Shown one piece after another: positions 22,002 through 32,639 of a stretch of DNA of 64,000 bases. A program made the translations under genes and the position numbers. This DNA comes from Planococcus citri (Eukaryota > Arthropoda > Insecta > Hemiptera > Pseudococcidae): NCBI RefSeq assembly GCF_950023065.1, contig NC_088677.1, positions 63,141,469-63,205,468 on the forward strand. Reading direction: 5' to 3'. Positions within the stretch are counted from its first letter, which is position 1; every line of letters begins with the position of its first letter. The notes beneath the pieces are model-generated. The model was given only the letters and a program-made list of their open reading frames with translations. It searched no databases and was not told the DNA's origin.

Positions 22002-22377
22002 TATTAGGAAAATAGGGTACGTTGAAATAATTCAACTAAGCATTGAGCAGTGGAAGCGTTTAACAAGTTTAATAACACCGTTTTTTTATTTACAAAAAAA
22101 AATATTTTACAAAAAATTGCAACATGAATACGTTGCATCAGAAAGACAAACAAGGAATGAACTTTCAGTTGCAAGTTCATGACTTTACAAAAAGGAATCT
22201 TTAGAACTGGACACAGCCAGTAAATATCGCGAGAATTTGGCGAAATACACTTGTATTCTCTAAAATAATGTAATTTTTACAGCCAAATATTTTTACCTAA
22301 ATAATAGCGTCGGATCTAACTTTTATTTTTCTTAAAAATAAATATTTGCGAAATTTGTAACTGCAAAAATCGCAACA
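22002..22377 (-). repeat. 3' LTR (376 bp)
   Basis: Identical to the other LTR except three base changes and a 22-bp stretch present only here (about 22190-22211). Confidence 0.92.
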
Positions 22378-22388
22378 CCGCCCCTCAG
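22378..22388 (-). promoter_or_regulatory. Polypurine tract
   Basis: Read on the minus strand, CTGAGGGGCGG abuts the TGTTGCG start of the 3' LTR, the normal place for the plus-strand DNA primer of an LTR element. Confidence 0.7.
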
Positions 22389-22767
22389 ATTTACAATCAC
22401 TTGAATGTAAAGCTGGCAACACAAAAAAAAATCATATCTAAACAAGAGGCGCGTGATAACATATTGTAAATAAACAAAATCAGTATTCTAAATTCTACAA
22501 AAGATTGTGAAAACGTACAATTGATCATTTATTCGTTGATTTGTAAAATATAAATTATTTAGAAATATGTACACGTTTATTAACCAATTTCGAATTCTAT
22601 TGTTATAAAATATTCACATCGTTTTAATTGTTAAATCGTAATCAGAAAGAAAATTTGCACAAAGCAATTCTTTTCAAAAATACACTTGTAGGTAGGTATT
22701 TTGAACAAAAAAACTTTTGATTAGCAGTTCAAATGAACTACAGAAATCAAGAACAACTTCCGTAAGT

Positions 22768-23605
22768 CTAACTAGGTATCATCACAAACGTCACAAAATG
22801 ATCGAGTACCTTAAATTTCCAAAATAGATCTTTGATGAGTTTTCGTTCACGTAAGTGAGTATCTCGTTGGGTTTTAATCATTGTAACATCAAACATTTCG
22901 ATCTCTTTTAGATCGCATTTACCAAAAATACCATTTATCAAAACAAAAATCGAGTGATTAGCATGGATCACTCCTAAAATTCCGTAAGTACCAAAATTCA
23001 TTTGAATTTTCCTTTTGTCTGTTTTACGAATATTTGATTCAATTGAATCAAAATTATTCACGAAATTTATTCTAGCATTTACCGCTGCTATGGTGGAGCT
23101 TTCAACAACTTTACAATACATCGAATCAGTGAATTTATTTGGATCACAATTTTCTTTTCTCGTTTTTACACAATTATCTCTAGTGGTCAGACCATTTAAC
23201 AAATCGTGTTCATTGTTAACTTTCAAAATTTTGTTCACCAAACAGTAATTATCAAAATTATTCACTTTTGATACCGCCCCTATGTTGGAGCTTTCTACAA
23301 AACTATTTCTATTTTCGAGAACATTTACATTACCAAACAGATTCAATTTCAAATCAGATGATTTGAATTGAGTATTTTTGAAACCATTTCCTAAATTTAC
23401 ATTGTTTACATAATCGCGCAATAAATTATGGTTCGAATTCACACAATAAATTAAGTTCACCTTATTGTGACTTGAATCGTTTCCTCATACATCGAACTCT
23501 AAAATCTCTTTTCTAACGGAAGCAAAAGCGACATCGAAATCAATATCTTTTTCCCCCTCATCGATGGAGCTTTCATCATAGCTTAATACCACAATAACTA
23601 CTGTA
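22768..23605 (-). CDS. Downstream part of the retrotransposon's long frame
   Basis: Continues, in the same frame, the coding region upstream of the palindromic insertion. From 23605 the frame runs about 39 codons to a TGA at 23487-23485 and is then open for another 239 codons to 22768. The product is rich in N, V and F, with a region MNFGTYGILGVIHANHSIF and a basic end ERKLIKDLFWKF. No Gag zinc knuckle, protease DTG or polymerase motif is seen. The TGA may be a mutation or a readthrough stop like those between gag and pol in some retroelements; what follows is not a recognisable pol. Confidence 0.55.
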
Positions 23606-25037
23606 GTCCAGTAACTTTAGCAAAAAAACAGGGGCTATGGTGAATCTCTAGGTGGCAAGCTGATTTTTGGTATACTGGTCCATTTTGATGTCCTGAAAAC
23701 GAATCCGAGGAGTCCCCTACTGTGCCGGGTGAGCTTTCCCCCAAATTGTGGATTTTAGCCACCCAAAATCGGTTTTTGGCAAACATCGAAAAATATTTAC
23801 TCTAGCGCAAAAATGATTGAAGAATGTTGTTCTACGTCAAATTTCCGATCTATTGATATATCAACTGTCTTTCTCCCCCCCAAGGGGGGTGGAACTACAA
23901 CCATTCAAAAAAGGGGGGTTTCCTGAAAAATACATAAAGGATATAGGCGCCTGAGGGAGGTGAAATGGTCCCCGAAAGCGTTCGAGTTGATATCAGCATG
24001 GAAGGTGGGTCCCATCGAGAAACTTCCGCGTGAAAAATTTCAGATCGGCACCACCTCCCCTTTTTGGGGAACCCCCCTTTTCTGTAATTTCAGTACCAAT
24101 TTTCTCAGCCCCATTTCAACCGATTTTGAAAATTTTTCAGTATGTTATGTATATTCATAGTAGGTATCCTCACAAAAATTTTCAACCCCCCTCCCCTCAT
24201 ATTCACCCTTCAAAATGGTGTGAAAATGTGTCTTGGGGAGGGTTGGGGGTAAAATGGAAATTTCGGGGAAAATAACTAAGTATTAATGAGTAGGGTGTCG
24301 TTTTCTTATGATTCGATACCGCTGAGCACGAATATGACGTCAGATTTCTTGCTACACTCATCTAGCCCTCTCCACAGCACATAGCCCCCTCAATTTATAC
24401 TATTGTTAAGAATAATGAAATGAGTTGAAAAACGCTATTTTGAGGAGTAAATATGAGGGGAGGGGGTTGAAAATTTTTTTGGGGATACCTACTATGAATA
24501 TACATAACATACTGAAAAATTTTCAAAATCGGTTGAAATGGGGCTGAGAAAATTGGTACTAAAATTACAGAAAAGGGGGGTTCCCCAAAAAGGGGAGGTG
24601 GTGCCGATCTGAAATTTTTCACGCGGAAGTTTCTCGATGGGACCCACCTTCCATGCTGATATCAACTCGAACGCTTTCGGGGACCATTTCACCTCCCTCA
24701 GGCACCTATATCCTTTATGTATTTTTCAGGAAACCCCCCTTTTTTGAATGGTTGTAGTTCCACCCCCCTTGGGTGGAGAAAGCGAGTTGATATATCAATA
24801 GATCGGAAATTTGATGTAGAACAACATTCTTCAATCATTTATGCGCTAGAGTCAATATTTTTCGATATGTTGGTCAAAAACCGATTTTGGGGGGCTAAGA
24901 TCCACAATTTGGGGGAAAGCTCACCCGGCACAGTAGGGGACTCCTCGGATTCGTTTTCAGGACATCAAAATGAACCGGTATACCAAAAATCAGCTTGCCA
25001 CCTAGAGATTCACTATTCAATGCTAAAGTTACTGGAC
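23606..25037. mobile_element. 1.43-kb palindromic element inserted in the retrotransposon frame
   Basis: Ends GTCCAGTAACTTTAGCA and its complement begin long inverted arms (about 23606-24217 and 24435-25037) around a roughly 220-bp unique centre. TACTGTA lies on both sides; because the palindromic ends overlap it, the duplication may be 7 to 9 bp (ACTACTGTA at 23597-23605 and 25036-25044). Long inverted arms with a duplication near 9 bp would suit Mutator-like elements; 8 bp would suit hAT or P. Removing the element and one duplication restores a continuous frame in the host retrotransposon. The arms hold matching GC-richer segments but no transposase. Confidence 0.88.
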
Positions 25038-26445
25038 TACTGTAAGTTTTACGTAAACGTCTATCAAAATTTTGTCAAGTGATTCAATAATCAAAGTATT
25101 TATCCAAATAATATTCTCAAATTTTTTGATCTCAAAATTTAAAATTTTGAAATGGATTATTCCCAGAATTACATCACTGCTAATTCTTTCGACCAAAAAA
25201 CGTTTTAAACGAGGTATACGATTGAAAACATTCAGTAATAAATTTCCGAAAATCAAAATACATTTTTCACCAACAATTACTTCAAATAAATATTCTAATT
25301 TTTTTCTTGTTTTCCAGAAACGATCGACAGGGTTTTTAACAAGATTTAAAATCAACGAAACGTTACTTGGGACCTGAGAAAAACTGTAGTAAACTACCGA
25401 AATATCACGAATTTTTGAGAATTCAACAGAATTCAATTCTGCGTTTACATCGCTTTTTCTAACCGTTGAAACCGTTTTTGAATTTTCATCAAATAAATTA
25501 ATTATAAAATTACGTTTCCAAAATTTACACTTATCATTCGGGGGTAAAAAATCGAAAAATTCACTTTCGTTTTTAGCGTGAAAATTACTGTTACAATCTT
25601 GATTAAAATAATTACCGTTCATTTCTTGATTAAAAATTCGAAAATTATCCATATTCACCGTTTTACCACGTATGTTGCCGAAATTATCGTTCAATTTTCT
25701 TTTAAAAATTTTTGATTCGTTTAAAATGCAAAAATGATCGTCTGATGTTCGTTTTAAAAAAATATTCGATTTTCGTTTAAAAAGACCAATACCAACATTA
25801 CCACAATAGTTTTCACTCTTTTCGGGAGGAACAATACTTGCGCCATCAATGAAATCGTCGTAGATTCTCGCGGAATTCGAATTATCATTATTGAAACAAT
25901 CTTCGCCGTACCAAAAACTAAAATTCTGTCCTTTAGAAGAAAGATTGCCGTTTGTTTTCTCGTCGTTCTGCAAGTTCGAAAAAAGATTGTCGTTCGTTTT
26001 CTCACCGTTCTTACAAATGTCACAAAAAACTAACTCAGCGTTACCAATGTTGTCACAAAGACCAAAATCGCCATCACAAAGACTGCTCGAAAAATCACTG
26101 TTTTCAGCTGAAGATTCGTCATCGTGAACCGAATCTAAAAAATCGTTTACCACATCGTCGTCGTGAACCGAATTGGCCTTGGCATTGCTGCCGGAAAACT
26201 CGTTGATACGTACATCATCAGCATTCATGGCGGGAAACTCAACGTTATGTACGTCATCAGCATTTCTGCTAGAAAACTCATTACTGGTATACACATTGTC
26301 ATTAGAAACGTTACCAAAATTGTTGAGATCGTCGTCGCTGCGGAAGCTCTCGTTTACTGCCTCACTACTCGTAAAATTGACAGAAAAATCGCGGTATTCA
26401 TTCAAAAAATCACCTGATTCGCCGAATTCATCGCTCGCGTCGTCT
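25029..26445 (-). CDS. Upstream part of the retrotransposon's long frame, unusual N/D-rich protein
   Basis: The frame is open from within the leader palindrome down to a stop at 25029 that lies inside the inserted palindromic element. No ATG occurs for the first part; the first in-frame ATG is at about 26229, so the start is unsettled. The first 150 residues are acidic and asparagine-rich with two diverged copies of a MNADDVRINEF-type repeat and a CDICKNGEKTN segment repeated in part (NLQNDEKTNGNL). The C-terminal 120 residues are hydrophobic and basic; SSDVILGIIHFKILNFEI faintly recalls the ILG motif after a retroviral-type protease, but no catalytic DTG/DSG is visible. Not a recognised Gag. 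It may encode a structural protein or only carry packaging signals. Confidence 0.55.
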
Positions 26446-26447
26446 TC

Positions 26448-26998
26448 ATTACGAATTCGCAGTTGACAGTCCCAATAGATAGCGCTGCTACGAGCAATGA
26501 AACTAGGATAACATTTTTAATTACATGTATTCTTATGGGAGATTTGCGATTTTCAAAAATTAATTAAAAATCGTGTAATTATTGTAGGAGTGTAATTTTT
26601 ACTTCAGATGAATGTTTAATTCTTCTACTTTTTGAGAAAATTTATAACAATTTCTTAAACATTGTTGTTCTTGTGAAAAAATTGCTTTGCACTTCCTATG
26701 TTTTTCAGCATTTCAGGATACAATAAACAATGCAAATACGTTGTAAATGCGGTGCAATTTTTTTACAAGAAAAACCATGTTTAAGAGATTGTAATAAATT
26801 TTCTCAAAAAGTAGAAGAATTAAACATTCATTTGAAGTAAAAATTACACTCCTACAATAATTACACGATTTTTAATTAATTTTTGAAAATCGCAAATCTC
26901 CCATAAGAATACATGTAACGAAAAATTATATCCTAGTTTCGTTGTAGTTCTGTTTCGACCGCTAGATGGCGACTACTTTGCTGTCAAGTGCGAATTAA
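26448..26998. repeat. ~550-bp imperfect palindrome in the retrotransposon leader
   Basis: The arms match closely from AGATTTGCG/CGCAAATCT out to AAACTAGGAT/ATCCTAGTTT (about 26499-26940), then more loosely to GCAGTTGACAG/CTGTCAAGTGC. It lies between the primer-binding site and the long frame, where packaging signals normally reside. It could be an older MITE insertion or an intrinsic RNA hairpin of the element. Confidence 0.75.
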
Positions 26999-27125
26999 CA
27001 TCGTTGCCTCGTATCCGATTTCCAAGGCTTCATGAACCGAACATACGCTTTTATTTGAAGCGTATTTCAACGCATTTTTCGAATCGCGAATTATTTTCTT
27101 GAGACGAGAACGGAGTGGATTACAG

Positions 27126-27143
27126 AACCACTCTCTGCTACCA
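27126..27143 (-). promoter_or_regulatory. tRNA primer-binding site
   Basis: Minus-strand TGGTAGCAGAGAGTGGTT follows the 5' LTR with no gap. TGG pairs with the CCA end of a tRNA. The tRNA itself was not identified by eye. Confidence 0.8.
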
Positions 27144-27497
27144 TATTAGGAAAATAGGGTACGTTGAAATAATTCAACTAAGCATTGAGCAGTGGAAGCG
27201 TTTAACAAGTTTAATAACACCGTTTTTTTATTTACAAAAAAAAATATTTTACAAAAAATTGCAACATGAATACGTTGCATCAGAAAGACAAACAAGGAAT
27301 GAACTTTCAGTTGCAAGTTCATGACTTTGGACACAGCCAGTAAATATCGCGAGAATTTGGCGAAATACACTTGTATTCGCTAAAATAATGTAATTTTTAC
27401 AGCCAAATATTTTTACCTAAATAATCGCGTCGGATCTAACTTTTATTTTTCTTAAAAATAAATATTCGCGAAATTTGTAACTGCAAAAATCGCAACA
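27144..27497 (-). repeat. 5' LTR (354 bp)
   Basis: Matches 22002-22377 with three base changes and lacks the 22-bp segment. Confidence 0.92.
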
Positions 27498-27679
27498 ATT
27501 TCATTGTACATATTTTTTTCTCGTTCTTATTTTTCTGTTTTTTTTTCATTTCATCTCCTTTTTTCTTTTTTATATCTTCCATTTTTTTTGTTTTTTTTTC
27601 TTGTTTTTCTCATTTTTCTGTTTTTTCTTTCATTTTTGTATTTTTTTCCACCAATATTTTTTTTTATAAATCCTCATGT
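27498..27679. repeat. T-rich tract, continuation of 21301-22001
   Basis: Begins with the second ATTTC duplication and has the same TTTTTTTTCATTTCATCTCC words as the left portion, showing the LTR element split a single tract. Confidence 0.8.
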
Positions 27680-27687
27680 ACAGACAC

Positions 27688-28201
27688 TAGAGATGTGCAC
27701 TTTTCAGAAAAGTAATTTTGGTGAAATGAAAAGTGAAAAGTTCATTGAAAAGTGTGAAAAGTTGTGAAAAGTGTGAAAAGTAAATCGTCTGAATCTCATA
27801 TTAAAGCTCTCTGTAAGAGCTTCGAATTGATGTATTTTTTGACTATCTAAAACACACAAAAAAACAAAATCATTTTTTTCCACCTAATTAATCGAATAGT
27901 GGTAGTTTTGAGCCTTTCTAGAGCCTCTGACATTTTTGGGTTTTTCAGTTTTGAAAAAATGTTGTGAAAAATATCAAAAATGGGAACTAAATTGCGAAGG
28001 TGGAGGAGTGGAGAGAGTGAAACTTGATATTTGACTTCAGCAATGAGGTTAGTGATCTCTGATGAGTAAATTGATTGGTCACTCGCTTTTTTTTTAAAGT
28101 GAAAACTGAAAAGTGTAATGAAAAGTAGGAACTTTTCTTTTCAACTTTTCATTGAAAGAAAAGTACTTTTCACTTTTCACTTTTCACACTGCACATCTCT
28201 A
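27688..28201. mobile_element. 514-bp hAT-type MITE
   Basis: Terminal TAGAGATGTGCA and its complement TGCACATCTCTA are flanked by the 8-bp duplication ACAGACAC (27680-27687 and 28202-28209). The interior has many AAAAGTG/CACTTTT repeats next to the ends and no coding frame. The 8-bp duplication and TAGAGATG end indicate the hAT superfamily, from a different family than the MITE at 20320. Confidence 0.92.
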
Positions 28202-28209
28202 ACAGACAC

Positions 28210-28508
28210 GTAATGTGCAAAGTGTTCATTTTCGTAGTTAGATTTATGGTCGGAGAGGGGGGCAAAACTCCACCGAGGGAGTGCAAATGAAAAATGAATG
28301 CAATTTTCGAGCTCAGCGCGAAATTGTATACCACTTTGATAGGTCATGTTCAAGTTTTCAAATCCATGTTCAAACATAGTCTTGAGAGGGGGGGGGGAGG
28401 AGGTGCAGATTGAATGAAAACTTTTGAAGCAAAAATATTCCCAAGCAACGAATATGAGATTCATTCTGATTGCGTACACATAAATCCTCAGTATCGACGT
28501 GTAATGTG
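28210..28508. repeat. Partly duplicated unit and inverted relative of 21071-21300
   Basis: GTAATGTGCAAAGT at about 28210 is repeated at 28501, giving a ~290-bp period with GGCAAAACTCCACCG following in each. About 28250-28378 is an inverted copy of the AACATGGATTTGAAAACTT unit. A run of G lies at about 28388-28398. Confidence 0.65.
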
Positions 28509-29175
28509 CAAAGTTTGTTCAATATCATCGTTATATTCAGTTTGGGTGGCAAAACTCCACCGCGGGGGGTCAGAATTTAAAATGATTGCGATTTTTGTGT
28601 TCGGCGCGAAATTGTATACCATTTTGATGGGTCGCATCGATATTATCGAATTCACAATGCATTATTTAATTCGGGGGGGGGGGGGGGGCGGGGGAGTGGT
28701 AACAAGCCTATTAGTGCTCATAAAATCGCGTTGTGCAAGTATTTTTTCGCCGTTTTTGCGCAGTTGGGCTTCAAATAGCCCCGTCTAACAAACGTCCAAG
28801 AAATTGTTCGGTCCTCAGCCATATCGTAGACATGAGAGCCATTTTACCTTCAAAAATGGCCAAAAATGCATAAAAATCGCATTCAAAGTGCCATAGAATG
28901 CAGTTGTGCAGGGTTTCACGGAAAAAAAATACATATTTGGTATCGGGAGAAGTCCCCCAACACAACCCCGTCGAGTTTTTTCGGTCCCGACCATGTCCCC
29001 AAAATCACCTTTTTGAGGGTCCACTCCCTCGTTGTGCGGGGAAAAAATTTCAAAATTGCACTTTTCCAAATGGGGCAGGTAGTACCTTCATTTTGGCAGC
29101 GCATTTTTTTGGTCCCCGAAAAAAAAATACAAAATCAACTTCTAGAGCACTTTTTCGTGTATGGATTATAGTCTA
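28509..29175 (+). repeat. Right copy of the ~660-bp dispersed repeat
   Basis: Inverted partner of 15688-16344, ten bases longer mainly because of an expanded G run at about 28673-28693. The same frames appear in mirror image. Confidence 0.85.
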
Positions 29176-32100
29176 GTAGCAGAAAGTTGGGACTTTCTGG
29201 CAGTTTTAACTGAAATGCATTGGGGAGACCTTTTTTTTTGGGTGGATGCAGGAACTTCAGAGAAGTCAATTTTTCTACTCTCCAACTTTGGTCGGAGAAA
29301 GGAAAAGGTCAATGATCTGGCCCAAGCTGCGAAAACTTTTGAAAATTCATAATTCAAGAAGTAAAAATCCATGGTTTTTGGTAATTCTTTGATTTTTTTC
29401 TGGTTGCACAATTTCTTCCAAACATTCCCGAATTTTTAAATTTTTTCCGACTCACCGAATTTTCCCCAAAAATTATCTGATTTAATTATACGTATGGTAT
29501 GTAATAAAATTTGATTTTTCGTTTAAAATAAGTTTTTGGACCGAATGAGATTGTAAAATTGTCTTGTGACGTCGCATTTCAGATCCCTATGGTATTTTTA
29601 GGGGAAAAACTCTTCAAATGAAACATTTTCCTCCAAAATTTCTCGTGAAGTAAGGTCACACCTGATTCTTTTTTTTTTTTTTTTCGATTAGCCGATTCAA
29701 AGCATGGAATGGAAAATCAAAATTCCAACTGCAGCCTTTTTCAGCTGAAAATTTTAAATTTTCAAATTAGCTGAAAAAAGATCATCTCTCGAAGTCCGCA
29801 ACTTTGTAGAATAAGATAATGAATGAATTTTTTCATCAAACGAGCACCATTTGATCGTACCTAATGTACCGAAGCATTAATGTTTTCCCATTGAATATTA
29901 ATTCACCTTTTAAGTACGATGCGTTTTAATTTATTCGTACGTTTAATTTATGGTCGATCGGAACAATGCGTTTCTCTGTAGATCAGATTACCATCGTGAT
30001 GTCTTAATTCATCCCGAGATGGATACGCGTATTACTGCTATAAGGCTGCCGCTGCTTGGCTGCGCGTCGCATCGACGAACCCATCTACCTATACACCCGT
30101 CCTTTGGTTTGGTCATTTGAATAATTGAAAGAGAGCGTGAGTTTTGATTTGAAACAGTTTTATTGCGGTATACGCATGTATGAGTATTGAAACAGCCGGT
30201 GTTTTTATTTACGACTCGGATACGCGTATGTACGAGTACGTAGTATCCACATTCACCACTATATCCACTATCCAGCATCCACTACACGTAAAATGAACTC
30301 CAGGTTTAATGAGAATGGAAACAGTGATTCGTTCGATGCTGCTTGTCGTACCAACAAAACATTTCATGCTGTTCTGTTGGTACTTCATCGCGTTACAGAA
30401 CACTTTAGATTCGTATAACAATAATGTCATGGCAACTCGCTACAAGTGCTTTATTTCAAACGCAAACGAGTTATCATTTATTTGCAACAGCAAGATATAC
30501 GTATCCGGTGCCTTTTGATGCACAACTGGATGCTGCTGGTCGATAATTCACTCTCGGAATTTTTTTTTAAAAAAAAACTTCGATTTGTAAAAAAAAAAAT
30601 GCAACTCTCTAGTGAAAGAGAGAGTGAGTAATGTAGTAGGACAGGAAGACTGAAGAGGGTTTGTGCATTCCATGGCAGGTATTTTATTTGGGTTATAATG
30701 CACTTTTTGTGTGAAAAAAAAGAAATTTTTAGATGGATGAAACTTCTTGGCTAAAAAAAAAGAGAAAGACGCCGATGAATTCAAAAGATCAGCGTGATCT
30801 CTGTTGGATGTACACGTTTTGCAAATGTCCCGTTAGAATGCACCTGTTAATCTGCGAGTGAAAAGTAGAGTAAAGATGAACGTGAAGTAATTCGCGGTGG
30901 TCTAGGTGTGATGTGATTTATGGTTTGTCCTAAAGTCAACTTGAATGACGAAATTTTCCCTATAGGTGGTAAGTCGAAGATTCAGTTCGGTTTTCCAAGT
31001 GTTCAAAAGAGTGCAATTTTTTCCTTTTTATACCAATCAGATTCAGTGGCTTTCCCCTTCCCTCTTCTTTCCCTCGCGTTTATCCAGCTCCCTCCATAGA
31101 TTTTTCCAACATTAACAAATCATTGACTACTCTTTGATACGTATTCGTAATTCAAGATCAAGATCAATGACCCGCACATCATCATATGTGTTTCCCAACA
31201 TCGATCAAATTAAATCTCAAAGACTTGGGTTAAAATTTCCTCGAATAAGTCGGACGAAAACCTTGTAATTATGACCAAATCGATGTAAGAAAAAAAAACT
31301 AGCACTAAATCAACCAAATAGCGGGTGTAATCGTATAAAAATCTCATTTCCTGCCAAAATTCTGGAAAACTTATTACAGCTTGGCCTTTCACTCTAGTTT
31401 ATGTATAAAGTTGTCAACTTGCGCTGCTGTAGTGGATAATTATCTTAGGAGGAGGCATTTCTTCCTACCTACGTAACCTACGTATGCAATAAGTCCTCTT
31501 AGACCGGAAACGAAGGAGGCAATTCGAAGACGAATGAAAAAAAATCCAAACCAGTCATCAACAAGTGACACAGCTCGTAAGCCAAGCTCGCGGTACGAAA
31601 ACACAAACGACGAATCGAGTTTAATTAAAAAGTAGAGAAATGCACGATACGATACACGCAATGATAGTGAAATTTTTTTGGTCAGTTTAGGTGAAATGAG
31701 AATGAGAGCCGAGAGAAAAAGAAATACAGGTATAAAAAAAAAGCGTGCGTGTGTTGAAAAATGAACCACACATATAGGTATAGGGTATAGGTGGACTGGG
31801 GGAATCGGAATAAGAGCTATGTGGAAATACGTATAGGGGGCTGAGGGGTGGAAGAAGAAAGGGAAAAAAAGAGAACCGTCGTAAAAGCAAATAGCGTGGT
31901 CGATAATACTCTGGGTATACACGTTATCAGGGCTTATTTGAGCGCGATCGTTAAAGGTATACGAGTGTAAGGTACAAAAGGTGATACCCCGCTGACATTT
32001 TCTGGTCACCAATAAGCAAGTTCGCGTGCTTTTCGAACTTTGGCGATAAATCTTCGACTTTAGTTTCCCGTGTACTAGCTTTGGTCTAATTTTTAATTAT

Positions 32101-32639
32101 TATTTCGCGCAAATAGCAACAACCTGGAGCCAACGAAATGCGAGGGTGTTGGGGTGAAGTGGGGAGAGGTGGTATGTAACTTTTTAAATCGTGATTTCGT
32201 TGATAAACTCGAAATAATAATCTGAAAATCGGTTTCTTTGATGGAGTTCATCTTCCCTCCTCCCCCATTCTCCACGAATTGATTGTGGCCATTTTCGAGA
32301 CTGATCTGGAATAATATAGACAACAGTTTAATTTTTTCAGTGCTGATTTGGAGTTTCTCTAAAAAGCTAAAAATGCAGCTGAAAGAGGCACTTTTTCAAA
32401 ACTTGAAATTTCATAGCTATCTCAAAACAATTCCAAAGTCGCTCATTTCGATTAAAAAAAATTCAAAACCACCTCGTACCCTTTCCCTTTTTCTTTATTC
32501 GACCACCAAATTCAACTACAACAATGAGGATGTCTTAAGCAAAAATAATTGGGTATGCTACAGAAAAAAAACTTTATCTGGAAGCTTCATATCGGCCGCA
32601 AAATGATCGCAATAAATTCGAAGGGTTCACTCTATTACG
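29176..32639. other. Non-coding interval
   Basis: No gene supported. The minus-strand frame at 31440-32012 is long but compositionally biased (F/S/P/L) with no motifs. Poly(A)/poly(T) tracts occur at about 29670-29685 and 30558-30600. Confidence 0.45.

Larger units (their letters stand above)
22002..27497 (-). mobile_element. Non-autonomous LTR retrotransposon, minus strand, recently inserted
   Basis: Direct repeats 22002-22377 and 27144-27497 are flanked by the 5-bp target duplication ATTTC (21997-22001 and 27498-27502). On the minus strand the LTR runs TGTTGCG...CCTAATA. Directly after the 5' LTR is TGGTAGCAGAGAGTGGTT, a primer-binding site beginning with the required TGG; directly before the 3' LTR is the purine tract GAGGGGCGG. 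The LTRs differ by three substitutions and one 22-bp indel, so insertion is recent. The interior has one long frame, broken by a 1.4-kb palindromic element; no reverse transcriptase, RNase H or integrase motif is visible, so it must depend on enzymes from elsewhere. Confidence 0.92.

Noticed and set aside
24030..24692. Mirror-image frames in the palindromic element at 23.6-25.0 kb
   Set aside because: Same sequence read from both inverted arms; proline/phenylalanine-rich with no transposase motif.
31440..32012. 190-codon minus-strand frame
   Set aside because: Biased composition, no motifs, no splice context; compatible with chance in a long non-coding stretch.
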